Below, in pieces: positions 1-9,658 of a stretch of DNA of 64,000 nt. Position numbers and translations under genes: made by a program. Under the pieces are notes generated by a model that was not told where the DNA came from, did not search any database, and saw only the letters and a list, made by a program, of their open reading frames with translations. How positions within the stretch are numbered: position 1 is the stretch's first letter; the number at the start of each line of letters is the position of its first letter. This DNA is from SABY01 sp964523795 (lineage in GTDB: Bacteria > Bacteroidota > Bacteroidia > Bacteroidales > 4484-276). The stretch is from positions 6,905-70,904 of the forward strand of contig CAZGAO010000015.1 of NCBI GenBank assembly GCA_964523795.1. Direction: 5' to 3'.

Positions 1-1418
1 TCGGCCACGTACATGTCCCACTGTGTGGTGGGAAACCCCTTGGGCGGCATGTCCAGGGCGGTGTAGCAGGTGATGGGTTCTTCGGAGATAAGCATACCGC
101 CGGCGTGGATGCTGCGCAGGTTGGGGAAGTCGATCATGCGCGTGGCCAGTCGCAGAATTTGCGTGCTGATGCTGTCGCGGTTCTGGCGGCGTTCGGGATA
201 TTTCACCAGATCATCAATTTCACTTTTGGGCAACCCATAAACTTTGCCCAGCTCGCGCAGGGGCGAGCGGTCTTTAAAGGTGTTGATGGTTCCCATTAGC
301 GCGGTGTGCCTGCTGCCGTAGCGTTTAAAAATATAATCGATCACCTCATCGCGTTCCTTCCACGAGTAGTCGATGTCGAAGTCGGGCGGGCTGGTACGCT
401 TGGGGTTGAGAAAACGCTCGAAGTACAAGTCCAGCTCGATGGGATCCACATCGGTAATTTTGAGGCAATAAGCCACTACGCTGTTGGCTCCGCTGCCCCG
501 GCCTACATGGTAAAAGCCCCGATTCATCGAGTAGCGCACAATATCCCAGGCCATCAAAAAGTAGGACGAAAAGCCCAGCGTATCGATAATTTCCAGCTCG
601 TGCCGGATGCGCTGCCGGGCTGTTTTGTTATCCGCACCATAGCGGTAAGCCATGCCATCCAGGGCGAGTTTCTCCAGCAAAATCTTGTCATCGTAGCGGC
701 TGCCCGTAAATTCGCGCTTATTTTTTATGGTAGTAAAATCAAAATCAATCTCACAATCGGCGATCATCTTTTCGGTGTTGCGCACGATTTCGGGATAGTA
801 TTCAAAATCCTTGCGTAGCTGATCCGGGCTTTTGGGCATCTCGTCTTTAGCGGCCAGATCGCCAGGCGTGAGCATCGTAAAGAGCGTGTTTTTGGCAATG
901 GCTCGCAGGTTGCGATGCAGCAGGTAGCCATCTTCATCGGCAAAAGTTACCGGATGGGCGATGATTAGGCGGGAGCGATCGGATGCAAAGGGCGACGAAA
1001 CAATCCGGCTTGCTTCTGAAGGCTTGATGCCGATAAACTCGTTTTCGCGGAGCTTTCGTTTGGGACTGCCCGCAAAAGGCCAAATAACAAATACATCGTC
1101 CAGGTGGCCGGGATCGTCGGGGAGTTCGATTTTGTTGAGGCTGTGCTGCGAATAAAACTCGTTGATGGCTCTGAAACCCTTGTTGTTTTTGGCAATGCCG
1201 ATGTAGAGCAATTTCCCCTCACGGCGGAATTCCATCCCCCCGATGGCTTTGATGTCCGCTTTTTTGCAAGCTTTCACAAAGTCGATGGTGCCGGTGCTGT
1301 TGTTGATGTCGGTAAGTGCCATCGCTTCGATGCCGTTTTTTTTGGCTTCGGTCACTAGTGCGTCTATCGAAAGCGTGCCGTAGCGTAAACTATAATATGA
1401 GTGTGCGTTGAGAATCAA
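1..1418 (-). CDS. dnaE: DNA polymerase III alpha subunit, N-terminal part (cut by window edge)
   Basis: N-terminal part of a family C DNA polymerase, running off the left edge. The minus strand gives about 472 residues: a PHP domain starting with HSYYSLRYG and continuing with ALTDINNSTG, then the start of the palm with PPDFDID (about residues 345-350), which carries the catalytic aspartates. The HSYYSL opening resembles the shorter second alpha subunit of Bacteroidota, often linked to damage-induced synthesis, rather than the replicative copy, which usually starts LHVHSQYS; this assignment is inference. No ATG is available: an in-frame TGA lies 11 codons upstream of the likely TTG start at 1418. 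The C-terminal domains are outside the window. Confidence 0.88.
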   Translation of the reverse strand, partial: MILNAHSYYSLRYGTLSIDALVTEAKKNGIEAMALTDINNSTGTIDFVKACKKADIKAIGGMEFRREGKLLYIGIAKNNKGFRAINEFYSQHSLNKIELPDDPGHLDDVFVIWPFAGSPKRKLRENEFIGIKPSEASRIVSSPFASDRSRLIIAHPVTFADEDGYLLHRNLRAIAKNTLFTMLTPGDLAAKDEMPKSPDQLRKDFEYYPEIVRNTEKMIADCEIDFDFTTIKNKREFTGSRYDDKILLEKLALDGMAYRYGADNKTARQRIRHELEIIDTLGFSSYFLMAWDIVRYSMNRGFYHVGRGSGANSVVAYCLKITDVDPIELDLYFERFLNPKRTSPPDFDIDYSWKERDEVIDYIFKRYGSRHTALMGTINTFKDRSPLRELGKVYGLPKSEIDDLVKYPERRQNRDSISTQILRLATRMIDFPNLRSIHAGGMLISEEPITCYTALDMPPKGFPTTQWDMYVA

Positions 1419-1611
1419 TACTAAAATTATAAAATGATTATTATTTAATCAAAAATTAGTTTACAATATAGGTATTTTGTTGATGGTGGGATTTTTATTT
1501 CATCAATTTTCGTGTGAGGCTTTGCAGGCTACACGGTTTTTTTTTGACCGCAAAGTACGCGGAGGGCGCAAAGGATTTTTCTGTCGAAAATTTAAGAAGA
1601 AACATTTGTTT

Positions 1612-1681
1612 GATGTCAGATGTCAGATGTCCGATGTCCGATGTTAGATATCCGATGTGAGATTTAAGATTTAAGATGTCC
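1612..1681 (+). repeat. Heptad tandem array, 10 units of GATNTNN
   Basis: Ten contiguous 7-nt units, all starting GAT, mostly of the form GATGTCA or GATGTCC, drifting to GATTTAA near the end. The phase of seven is never lost. Reverse-complement units occur at 1831-1872, so the two arrays can pair across the inverted-repeat element at 1721-1821. Confidence 0.85.
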
Positions 1682-1720
1682 GCCTCACGGGTGGCATGGC
1701 AATCTTATTTTCTTTCCTTT

Positions 1721-1821
1721 AACCTTAGTAGAAAAATGATCCCTCATGAAAAATCAACCTTATTAATTTCCAGATTGGATAAGGTTAAGGGTGTGTTGTT
1801 GGCGAATTTTCTACTAAGGTT
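1721..1821. repeat. MITE-like element with 15-bp perfect terminal inverted repeats
   Basis: Left end AACCTTAGTAGAAAA (1721-1735), right end its exact reverse complement (1807-1821), total 101 bp, no gene inside. A second copy at 11476-11578 shares the ends and also the internal ATGATYCC and AAAATCAACCTTATT motifs. The size, perfect ends and two copies fit a non-autonomous transposable element, but no matching transposase or clear target duplication is visible. Confidence 0.7.
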
Positions 1822-1830
1822 TTTATCCGA

Positions 1831-1872
1831 ACATCTAAAATCTAAAATCTCCAATCTCCGATCTGAAATCAA
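1831..1872 (-). repeat. Inverted heptad array, 6 units, partner of 1612-1681
   Basis: Six contiguous units of the form ACATCTA, AAATCTA or CAATCTC, the reverse complement of the GATNTNN units at 1612-1681. The pair brackets the MITE-like element. Confidence 0.8.
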
Positions 1873-1943
1873 AAACCCATCGTCAAATAAAAGAAATGCA
1901 GCGGGAATAATTCTAATTTTGCTCCCTAAAATTTTTAATATCC

Positions 1944-3011
1944 ATGCGAGAAATTATTTGTTTGTTTGGCTTGTCGATTCTCATATCTAACGGCTTTGCC
2001 TTTGGTCAGGCTCAGGAGCTGCCCCGGATTTATCGGTGTGTAAAAACGGAACAGCCGTTAACGATTGATGGTCGTGCCGGGGAAGCAGCCTGGAAAAAGG
2101 CACGATGGACCAAAGATTTTGTGGACATCGAAAGCCGCCTGAAGCCAGCACCCGAGTTTCGTACACGCATAAAAATGCTGTGGGACGAAAACGGGCTTTA
2201 TATTTTTGCTGAATTGGAAGAGCCGCATATCTGGGCTAAGCTAAGTGAACGCGACCAGATTATTTATCACGACAACGATTTCGAGGTTTTTATCGATCCG
2301 GACGGCGACTATCACAATTATTTCGAGCTTGAAATCAATGCCCTCGGTACAGCTTTCGATTTGTTTATGAACCGACCCTACAACGCCGGTGGCCGCGCCT
2401 TGATTGGCTGGGATATTGCCGACCTTCAAACAGGAATATTTGCTGACGGAACCATCAACCAGCCCGATGATATCGACACGGCCTGGTGCGTAGAAATAGC
2501 TATTCCCTGGAAATCGTTGCAAGAGTTTGCGCCCCGCCGACAGCCACCACAAACCGAGGATATTTGGCGGATGAATTTTTCGCGCGTGCAATGGGAAACC
2601 AAAATTGTGAAAGGCAAATACAAAAAACTAATGAACCCGGATAGCGGAAAGCCTTTGCCCGAGAGTAATTGGGTGTGGTCGCCCCAGGGGGCCATCAATA
2701 TGCACCTGCCCGAAAAATGGGGATATGTTGTTTTTGCGAACCTGCCTGCCGACACCATTTTAACTATTGCCGATGTGGATCCTTATTTTAAAATAAAACA
2801 ACAATTGCTGAATTTGTATCAACAGCAAAAAGATTTTTATAAACACAGGCAAAGGTATGCCTCCAGCCTTTACGAATTGAATAAGCAGGGACGTAGTTCC
2901 GAAAATACCGTTCTTATCCAAGCTACCAGCTGGCAGTTTTTAATTTCGATCACCAGCGAAGATGGGAAGCGTTTATTTATCGACCACGAAAAAAGAATTT
3001 GGATGGAGTAG
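1944..3011 (+). CDS. Secreted carbohydrate-binding family 9-like protein
   Basis: A 355-residue protein with a signal peptide of about 22 residues (hydrophobic stretch to GFAFG) and one CBM9/DOMON-like beta-sandwich at about residues 30-250. Support comes from the opening LTIDGRAGEAAWKKA, the strand FRTRIKMLWDENGLYIFAEL, the HDNDFEVFIDPDGDYHNYFE block and WCVEIAIPWKSL, all typical of the CBM9-like family of Bacteroidota. The tail is helical and charged (QQQKDFYKHRQRY) with no recognised domain. No catalytic domain is present, so it may bind sugar or sit at the surface without being an enzyme. It stands alone between repeat-filled regions. Confidence 0.8.
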   Translation: MREIICLFGLSILISNGFAFGQAQELPRIYRCVKTEQPLTIDGRAGEAAWKKARWTKDFVDIESRLKPAPEFRTRIKMLWDENGLYIFAELEEPHIWAKLSERDQIIYHDNDFEVFIDPDGDYHNYFELEINALGTAFDLFMNRPYNAGGRALIGWDIADLQTGIFADGTINQPDDIDTAWCVEIAIPWKSLQEFAPRRQPPQTEDIWRMNFSRVQWETKIVKGKYKKLMNPDSGKPLPESNWVWSPQGAINMHLPEKWGYVVFANLPADTILTIADVDPYFKIKQQLLNLYQQQKDFYKHRQRYASSLYELNKQGRSSENTVLIQATSWQFLISITSEDGKRLFIDHEKRIWME

Positions 3012-3468
3012 GGTTATTTTGTTCTTTTTTCTTGATGAAAAAGAACCAAAAAATCAAGGCTTCATAAAAATTTCTTGTTTTCTACGGCTCGGATTCTCCT
3101 GCGCGATACAAGCCTCGCCACCACAAAATCCCACGCTGGCTTCTGTATCGCTCCACATGCCCTTGCAAGAATCCTCAGCTCAAAAACCAGCGAAATTTTT
3201 ATAAGGCCGATCCTCTCCAGTGAATGCTACATGGCCTCGAAAAAAATTCGTTGCCCGCTCCCAAAAAAAAAATTCGAGGACATGCAATCTTGCAGGCCAA
3301 CGCACCGAGAATTCGCTGGGGATGGGCTTATATACTTTAAACCATCGGTTTGTATCTTTATAGTGCTAAGTAAAAATCTTTTGTAAGCTTCCTCCTGGGA
3401 AAGTGGGTTTGTATGAATTGCTACGGGTATAAGGAATGTAGTTTATACAGATGAAACTGATTGAATTG

Positions 3469-3523
3469 CCGCAGGGCTTTAGCCTGCGGGTCAAATGAGC
3501 GGATGATATTTGGGCTTTAGCCC
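3469..3523. repeat. REP-like palindrome pair built on GGGCTTTAGCC
   Basis: Two small palindromes: CCGCAGG/CCTGCGG around GCTTTAG (3469-3489) and GGGCTTTAGCCC (3512-3523). The GGGCTTTAG motif is frequent between genes in Bacteroidota and resembles REP sequences moved by Y1/RAYT transposases; no such transposase is in this window. Confidence 0.6.
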
Positions 3524-3729
3524 GGATTCTTTGGAGTTTTTGTTTTGATGTTTTCGGAAATCTGGAATAATTAGAAACAAATGATTTAAGCGTTTCCTCA
3601 AAAATTATGTGCCATTAATGAATTAATATGTTGTCATGCGCTTATGATTTTTTCGGCAAATCAAAAAGGGACTTGCCGGGAGGACGTGGGAATCTGCTAA
3701 TCTAAATACAGCGCAAAACCATATTTACT

Positions 3730-3737
3730 TACCTTTG
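3730..3737 (+). promoter_or_regulatory. Promoter -7 box TACCTTTG for the efflux operon
   Basis: Matches the Bacteroidota consensus TAnnTTTG and lies 46 bp before the ATG at 3783, implying a leader of roughly 40 nt. No convincing -33 TTTG box is seen. Confidence 0.55.
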
Positions 3738-3782
3738 CGCGGTTTTTATTTTGATAAATATTACAAATTAAACTTTGCACCT

Positions 3783-4958
3783 ATGAAACAACGAGTACGT
3801 TACATTGGAAGGTCGGCCATTGTTCTGGCACTTCTTATTGTTATTGCATTACAAGCCTGTAACAAAAAGCAGCAAGCTGCAGCCCCTCCGCCAAAAATTT
3901 CGGTAGTGGAAGTGGAACGGATGGACGTGCCTGTGATGGAAGAATTTGTAGGGCAGATTTATGGCTTTCAGGATATTGCCATCCGTGCCCGTGTTGAAGG
4001 CTTTCTCGAGGGCATTCATTTTACCGAAGGTAGCCGCGTTAGCAAGGGGCAGTTGCTCTACACCATCGACCCACAGCAGTTTCAGGCAAGGGTGGCTGCG
4101 CAGATGAGTGGACTGGCCGAAGCTAAGACCATGATGGCCAAGGCAAAGAGCGATCTGAACCGTATCCGCCCCCTGGCCGAAAACAATGCCGTAAGTCAGC
4201 GCGATCTGGATGCTGCCGTTGCACAATATGATGCCAGTCAGGCCGGCGTGGAAGCTGCACAGGCCAATCTCGAATCATCACAAATCGAATTGAGTTATTC
4301 GCTAATTAAATCGCCCATCAATGGGATTATTGGTAAAACCCAGGCCAAAATTGGCGACTTTGTCGGACGCAGTCCAAACCCTGTTGTACTAAACGAAGTC
4401 TCGAATGTGGAAACGGTGCTGGTCGAATTTTTTCTTAACGAAAGCGAATACCTCACGCTGGCCAAAGAATTGGTACAGCAAAAGGGTGTAGTAAAAAAAC
4501 GCACAAGCGGTAATGAGGCTAAAGTAGCCATGGTGCTGGCCGATGGATTGGAATACCCGCATACCGGCTATATAAACTTTGTGGATCGGGGCGTAAATCC
4601 CTCCACAGGATCATTGCTTGTTCAGGCAGCCTTTCCAAATCCTGATCGTATATTGCGCCCCGGGCAATTTGCGCGGGTTATCGTAGAATTGGATGTGATC
4701 GAAAATGCCATGCTGGTTCCCCAGCAGGCCGTGAGCGAGATACAGGGCAATTTCAGCGTTTTTGTGGTAGGCGATAGTAGCAAAGTAGTGGTAAGACCCA
4801 TCGACATCGCAATTAAGTATCAGGATTATTATGTGATTGATAAAGGGCTGAAAGGGGACGAAAAGATACTATTGGAAGGCTTGCAGCAAATTAGAACAGG
4901 AATGCTTATAAAACCTGAGATGACCAAGTACGAGTCGAAGAAAAACGATAATAAATAA
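3783..4958 (+). CDS. RND efflux periplasmic adaptor lipoprotein (AcrA/MexA type)
   Basis: Membrane fusion protein that links an inner-membrane RND pump to an outer-membrane channel. The ATG at 3783 is preferred to an upstream TTG because it gives a clean lipoprotein signal ending in the lipobox LQAC. After it come the lipoyl/barrel-sandwich half-motif (IAIRARVEGFLEGIHFTEGSRVSKGQLL), a coiled-coil hairpin (LAEAKTMMAKAKSDL onward), the second lipoyl half (IKSPINGIIGKTQAKIGDFV) and beta-barrel and membrane-proximal domains. The length of 391 residues is normal. Its stop is 8 bp before the pump gene. No TetR- or MarR-type regulator is adjacent. Substrate is unknown; multidrug export is the usual role. 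Confidence 0.93.
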   Translation: MKQRVRYIGRSAIVLALLIVIALQACNKKQQAAAPPPKISVVEVERMDVPVMEEFVGQIYGFQDIAIRARVEGFLEGIHFTEGSRVSKGQLLYTIDPQQFQARVAAQMSGLAEAKTMMAKAKSDLNRIRPLAENNAVSQRDLDAAVAQYDASQAGVEAAQANLESSQIELSYSLIKSPINGIIGKTQAKIGDFVGRSPNPVVLNEVSNVETVLVEFFLNESEYLTLAKELVQQKGVVKKRTSGNEAKVAMVLADGLEYPHTGYINFVDRGVNPSTGSLLVQAAFPNPDRILRPGQFARVIVELDVIENAMLVPQQAVSEIQGNFSVFVVGDSSKVVVRPIDIAIKYQDYYVIDKGLKGDEKILLEGLQQIRTGMLIKPEMTKYESKKNDNK

Positions 4959-4966
4959 GGCAGACT

Positions 4967-7900
4967 ATGGATAAAGGAAATTTTTTTGTAAAACGACCCA
5001 TCGTTGCCATGGTTATTGCTATCCTTATCGTGATAGCAGGAACCGTATCGATGATTGGCCTGCCCATCGAACAATATCCCAGCCTTACGCCGCCCATTGT
5101 GCAGGTGCGGGCTTTTTATACCGGTGCCAATGCTATTAGCGTGGAAGAATCGGTGGCTACCCCGCTCGAGCAGCAGATCAATGGGGTGGATAATATGATC
5201 TACATGACATCGACCAACGCCAACGATGGTTCCATGGTCATCAGTGTTTCCTTCGATGTAGGTACCGACCCTGACATGAATACGGTGCTGGCGCAAAACC
5301 GGGTTTCTGCCGCTACGGCCAAGTTGCCCGCCGCTGTTAACAAGCTCGGCGTTACTACCGAAAAGTCATTACCTAATATATTGATGATCATCACCCTGAC
5401 TTCCGATGGCCGTTACGATCAAAACTTTTTGGGAAATTATGCCCTGATTAATATCAAAGATCAACTCGCGCGCATCAAGGGTGTGGGCAGAGTTAATGTA
5501 CTTGGTTCGTCCGATTACTCGATGCGGATATGGATAAAACCCGATCGATTAACGCAGATGGGACTTACTGTGCCAGAGATATTGGCTGCTATTAATGCAC
5601 AAAACGTGATTGTTCCCGGCGGTAAATTTGGAGCCGAACCCGCCCCTCCGGGTACCGAGTTCACTTATACCGTTCGCCTTCCCGAGCGTTTCAATTCGCC
5701 CGAAGCCTTTGGCGATATTGTGATACGAACACACGCCAATGGCTCGCAGGTAAAACTCAGAGATATCGCCACCATCGACCTGGGCGTTGAAAGCTATAAT
5801 GCTGTCTCACGACTTAATGGCGAAACAGCCTCACTTATCGCTATCTCTCAGGCTCCCGGTTCCAATGCCGTCGAATTGGCCGAGCAGGTAATCAGCCAAA
5901 TGGAAGTGCTTAAAAAAGATTTCCCCGATACTGTTCAATACGATGTTTCACTCGATGCTACCGAACCCATCACCGCCGGTATCCGCGATATTGTGGTAAC
6001 ATTAATCATAGCGCTGGTGCTTGTAATTTTGGTGGTATTCATTTTTATCCAGGACTGGCGGGCAACCCTTATCCCAACGCTGGCCATTCCGGTATCGTTA
6101 ATTGGGGCATTCATGTTTTTCCCAATCCTGGGCTTTACCATTAATGTGCTTTCACTACTCGGCCTGGTGCTTGCCATCGGTATCGTTGTGGATGATGCTA
6201 TTGTGGTGGTTGAAGCCGTGCAGGTAAATATTGCTAAAGGAATGAACAGTCGTGAGGCCACCCTGGAAGCTATGCGCAAGGTAACGGCTCCGGTAATTGC
6301 TACAACCCTGGTGCTGGTTGCCGTGTTTATTCCGGTGGCCGGGATGGCTGGTATCACCGGTCTGTTGTATCAGCAGTTTGCTATCACCATCGTGGTTTCG
6401 GTATTGGTTTCCTCGCTCAATGCGCTTACGCTTAGTCCGGCTTTGTGCTCGTTGTTGCTCAAAGAACCCAAACCCTACAAAGGACCTTTGGGCTGGTTTT
6501 TTGGGAAATTCAACAAGGGCATGGATAAATCCACCGAGGGATATATGAAGTTTACCGCTGTGGTTTCGCGCAAAATAAAGCGGAGCGTAATTTTTATCCT
6601 CATTATCACCATAGCTGCCGGAGTATTTGGCAAGTTGGTTCCCGGAGGTTTTATCCCCGAAGAAGATATGGGTTACTTTTTTGTAAATATACAATTGCCC
6701 AATGCTGCTTCCTTGCAGCGTTCGGATGTGGTAGCCAAGCAAATCGAAGAAATTATTCTGGAATATCCTGAGGTAAAATACATATCCACGGCAACAGGTT
6801 TTAGTATGCTATCGGGAGCCATGTCGTCCAACACCGGATTTATGTTTGTAACCCTCGATCCCTGGTCGGAGCGGGAAGCTACGGCAAAAGAAATTGTGGA
6901 AAGACTGAATAAAACCCTGGCCACCGAAATTAGAAGTGCCCAGGCATTTGCTTTTGGCCCGCCGGCTATTCCCGGCCTGGGCAATGGTTCAGGTTTTAGT
7001 ATTATGATTCAGGATAAGGGCGGCAACACACCGGAATACCTTGCCGAAAACACCACAAAGTTTATTCGCGCAGCCAACAGCAAAGCCGCCATCGGAAGTG
7101 CATATACTGTTTTCCAGGCCAACGTCCCGCAGCGTTTTATGGATATCGATAAGGAGAAAGCCCTCAAGTTGGGGGTTTCCCTCAACGATCTTTATACTAC
7201 CGTAGGTTCATTTATGGGCGGTGCTTACGTTAACGACTTCACGCGCTTCGGGCGGCTATACAAAACCTATCTCCAGGCCGAGCCTCAATATCGTTTAAAC
7301 GAAGAAGGCATCAATAGTTTTTATCTTAAAAATAATAAGGGTGATATGGTGCCGCTTTCTACACTTACCACGATAGAATCCATCAGTGGCCCCGATTACA
7401 CCAACCGTTTCAATCTGTTCCGATCGGTAGAAGTTACAGGCAGTCCCGCTGCGGGTTATACTTCCACCCAGGCCCGGGCTGCCCTAAAGGAAGCTGCCAC
7501 CGAGGTGCTACCCGCCGATATGAGCTACGCCTGGAACGCCATGTCGTATCAGGAAGAAGAAGCCTCAGGCTCGCTGGGAATTATTCTTACCTTCTCGCTG
7601 GTGTTTGTGTTCCTGATTCTTGCTGCCCAATACGAAAGTTGGTCGCTGCCCTTCAGCATTTTGCTGGGAACGCCCTTTGCCATATTTGGTGCGCTCTTCT
7701 TTTTGTGGATAGCACGGCTCTATAGTCCCAGCTTCGAAAACAACATTTTTGCCCAGGTATCCTTTGTGATGCTTATTGGCATGGCCGCCAAAAATGCAAT
7801 TTTGATTGTTGAGTTTGCCCACGATGAGTTTAAAAATGGCCTGAGTCTTTTCGATGCTGCCGTCAAAGCAGCGCGCGCTCGTTTCCGTCCAATCCTTATG

Positions 7901-8125
7901 ACTGCTTTTGCCTTTATCTTGGGCGTATTCCCGTTGGTTATTGCCAGCGGCTCGGGTGCCGAGGCACGCAAGGTAATGGGTATGGCTCTGTTTGGTGGGA
8001 TGGCTATTGCTACCTTCCTCGGCGTTTTTATGTATCCCATGCTTTATATATTAATAGGCAAGCTTGCCGGTTACGAAAAGAAACGGGATCTTCTAAAAAC
8101 GGAAGCTGTTGTTGATAATCAATAA
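4967..8125 (+). CDS. RND efflux pump inner-membrane transporter (AcrB/HAE1 type)
   Basis: Proton-driven exporter of 1052 residues, the full length of hydrophobe/amphiphile efflux pumps. It has the N-terminal first transmembrane helix and the porter-domain motif around SVATPLEQQINGVDNM. The paired aspartates of the proton relay in TM4 are D409 and D410 in GIVVDDAIVVVEAV. The duplicated second half follows, ending with the second helix bundle (AAKNAILIVEFAHDEFKNG, then RFRPILMTAFAFILGVFPL). The gene sits 8 bp after the adaptor and 9 bp before the outer-membrane factor, so the three are almost certainly cotranscribed and form one tripartite pump. The exported compounds cannot be told from sequence. 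Confidence 0.96.
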   Translation: MDKGNFFVKRPIVAMVIAILIVIAGTVSMIGLPIEQYPSLTPPIVQVRAFYTGANAISVEESVATPLEQQINGVDNMIYMTSTNANDGSMVISVSFDVGTDPDMNTVLAQNRVSAATAKLPAAVNKLGVTTEKSLPNILMIITLTSDGRYDQNFLGNYALINIKDQLARIKGVGRVNVLGSSDYSMRIWIKPDRLTQMGLTVPEILAAINAQNVIVPGGKFGAEPAPPGTEFTYTVRLPERFNSPEAFGDIVIRTHANGSQVKLRDIATIDLGVESYNAVSRLNGETASLIAISQAPGSNAVELAEQVISQMEVLKKDFPDTVQYDVSLDATEPITAGIRDIVVTLIIALVLVILVVFIFIQDWRATLIPTLAIPVSLIGAFMFFPILGFTINVLSLLGLVLAIGIVVDDAIVVVEAVQVNIAKGMNSREATLEAMRKVTAPVIATTLVLVAVFIPVAGMAGITGLLYQQFAITIVVSVLVSSLNALTLSPALCSLLLKEPKPYKGPLGWFFGKFNKGMDKSTEGYMKFTAVVSRKIKRSVIFILIITIAAGVFGKLVPGGFIPEEDMGYFFVNIQLPNAASLQRSDVVAKQIEEIILEYPEVKYISTATGFSMLSGAMSSNTGFMFVTLDPWSEREATAKEIVERLNKTLATEIRSAQAFAFGPPAIPGLGNGSGFSIMIQDKGGNTPEYLAENTTKFIRAANSKAAIGSAYTVFQANVPQRFMDIDKEKALKLGVSLNDLYTTVGSFMGGAYVNDFTRFGRLYKTYLQAEPQYRLNEEGINSFYLKNNKGDMVPLSTLTTIESISGPDYTNRFNLFRSVEVTGSPAAGYTSTQARAALKEAATEVLPADMSYAWNAMSYQEEEASGSLGIILTFSLVFVFLILAAQYESWSLPFSILLGTPFAIFGALFFLWIARLYSPSFENNIFAQVSFVMLIGMAAKNAILIVEFAHDEFKNGLSLFDAAVKAARARFRPILMTAFAFILGVFPLVIASGSGAEARKVMGMALFGGMAIATFLGVFMYPMLYILIGKLAGYEKKRDLLKTEAVVDNQ

Positions 8126-8134
8126 AGAAATTGA

Positions 8135-9556
8135 ATGATGAAATTAGATAAATCCAAACTTATATTTTTATCGCTACTGCTGGTGTTTCTTTCGGGATGC
8201 ATGGTAGGACCCAAATACCAGAAACCGAATATCCAAAGCCCCGAAGCCTATATGATGGCTCAATCAGCCATCGATTCGCTTTACAACCTGCGCTGGTGGG
8301 AGCTTTTTAACGATGATGTGCTGGATACCTTAATTATGACAGCCCTGGATGCCAACAAAGATATCCGCATTGCTGTAAGCCGTATCGAACAAGCCCGGGC
8401 AAACCTGGGTTTTACCAAGGCTAATCAATATCCGCGCATTGGCTACGAGGCCGGTGCTTCGCGAGGCAACTTTAGCGGCGGGCAAAAGTTTGACAATGTT
8501 GCCAATGTGTTTTATGGTGCCGCCAACCTGCAATGGGAAATCGACTTTTGGGGAAAGTATCGTTCGGCAAGCAATGCTGCACGTGCCAACTTGCTGGCCT
8601 CCGAATACGCGCATCGTGCGGTGCAGGTGGCCATCATCTCCGAAGTAGCCAACAGCTATTTTCAACTCTTGGATTATCAGCAGCGGCTCGAAATTGCGCA
8701 ACGGACGCTGACTACCCGCGATGAATCCCTGGATATTATTGGTCAACGTTTCGACAAAGGCGTGGTAGCCGAAATCGATCTCAACCAGGCACAGATACAA
8801 CGTGCTGTGGCCGCCGGAGCCATTCCGCAATACGAGCGTGCCGTGGCTCAAACCGCGAATGCCTTGCAGGTTTTGCTGGGGCAAAATCCCGGGATTATTA
8901 AAACGGGAACACCGCTGGTTGGTCAGCAAAGCCCTCCCGAAATTCCCACCGGCCTGCCCTCGGAATTGCTGCAACGCCGTCCGGACATTCTTATCGCCGA
9001 GCAAAACCTGATTGCGCAAAATGCCCAAATTGGTGTTGCCCAGGCCATGCGTTTCCCGTCTATCAATATTACCGGTTTGTTGGGTGTGGCCAGCAACGAC
9101 CTCTCTACGCTCACCTCGGGTGGCGCAGCCTGGTCGGTTGGCGGAAGTCTGCTTGGGCCGGTGTTTAATTTTGGTAAAAATAAGCGCAGGGTAGAGGTGG
9201 AGCGCAAACGCACCGAAGAAGCTTTGTTTCAATATGAGGCTACCGTTATTCAAGCCTTTCGTGAGGTGGAAGATGCGCTGATAGAAATTGATACTTACCA
9301 CCGCCAGCTTGATATTAAAAAGGATGAATTTGCAGCAGCCAACAACGCGGCCAACTTGTCGCTCGACCGCTACAATGGCGGCGTTAGCTCCTATCTCGAA
9401 GTGCTCGAAAGTGAACGCACACGTTTTTCGGTCGAGCTCGAATTATCGCAACTCAGGCAGGTCTGGCTTACCGCCTATCTAAAATTGTATAACGCGCTCG
9501 GTGGCGGATGGATTACGCCACAGGAAGAGCAAGAAGCCTTGCGACAGACAGAGTAA
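8135..9556 (+). CDS. Outer-membrane efflux channel lipoprotein (NodT/OprM family)
   Basis: Third part of the tripartite pump: a TolC-like outer-membrane channel. The 473-residue protein has a lipoprotein signal with lipobox LSGC followed by MVGPKYQKP, the hallmark of the NodT subfamily. Two OEP repeats follow: NKDIRIAVSRIEQARANLG and later RPDILIAEQNLIAQNAQIGVAQA with SLDRYNGGVSSYLEVLESERT. Two adjacent ATG codons (8135 and 8138) are possible starts. It ends the operon; the next gene is 102 bp away and of unrelated function. Confidence 0.94.
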   Translation: MMKLDKSKLIFLSLLLVFLSGCMVGPKYQKPNIQSPEAYMMAQSAIDSLYNLRWWELFNDDVLDTLIMTALDANKDIRIAVSRIEQARANLGFTKANQYPRIGYEAGASRGNFSGGQKFDNVANVFYGAANLQWEIDFWGKYRSASNAARANLLASEYAHRAVQVAIISEVANSYFQLLDYQQRLEIAQRTLTTRDESLDIIGQRFDKGVVAEIDLNQAQIQRAVAAGAIPQYERAVAQTANALQVLLGQNPGIIKTGTPLVGQQSPPEIPTGLPSELLQRRPDILIAEQNLIAQNAQIGVAQAMRFPSINITGLLGVASNDLSTLTSGGAAWSVGGSLLGPVFNFGKNKRRVEVERKRTEEALFQYEATVIQAFREVEDALIEIDTYHRQLDIKKDEFAAANNAANLSLDRYNGGVSSYLEVLESERTRFSVELELSQLRQVWLTAYLKLYNALGGGWITPQEEQEALRQTE

Positions 9557-9658
9557 GATAATCTTGACTTGCAAACTTTTGCATCTCATCCGGCTTGTCT
9601 ATTTTTGCTGCCATAAGATTTTGATAAATACCACATAATTATTAATTGTATTTGAGAT

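Larger units (their letters stand above)
1419..1943. other. Intergenic repeat region between dnaE and the CBM9-like gene
   Basis: No convincing gene. Near 1550-1580 there is a degenerate GCAAAG-type motif of a kind common between genes in this phylum. Most of the rest is a composite of a heptad array, a MITE-like inverted repeat and an inverted heptad array, listed separately. Confidence 0.7.
3012..3782. other. Long intergenic region with repeat-like sequence
   Basis: About 770 bp without a supported gene. It opens with a hairpin (TTCTTTTTTC against GAAAAAGAA, about 3020-3045) just after the CBM9-like gene, which may terminate it. The 3045-3330 stretch is mixed-composition sequence whose short ORFs have no protein character. 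It also holds REP-like palindromes (3469-3523) and, near the end, the likely efflux-operon promoter. Confidence 0.6.

Noticed and set aside
306..818. 170-codon plus-strand ORF
   Set aside because: It is a shadow of the minus-strand dnaE gene, which has clear polymerase motifs.
1612..1872. CRISPR array
   Set aside because: Units are 7 nt with no unique spacers and no cas genes are present.
8330..9301. 323-codon minus-strand ORF
   Set aside because: It lies antisense to the outer-membrane efflux channel and has no recognisable domain.
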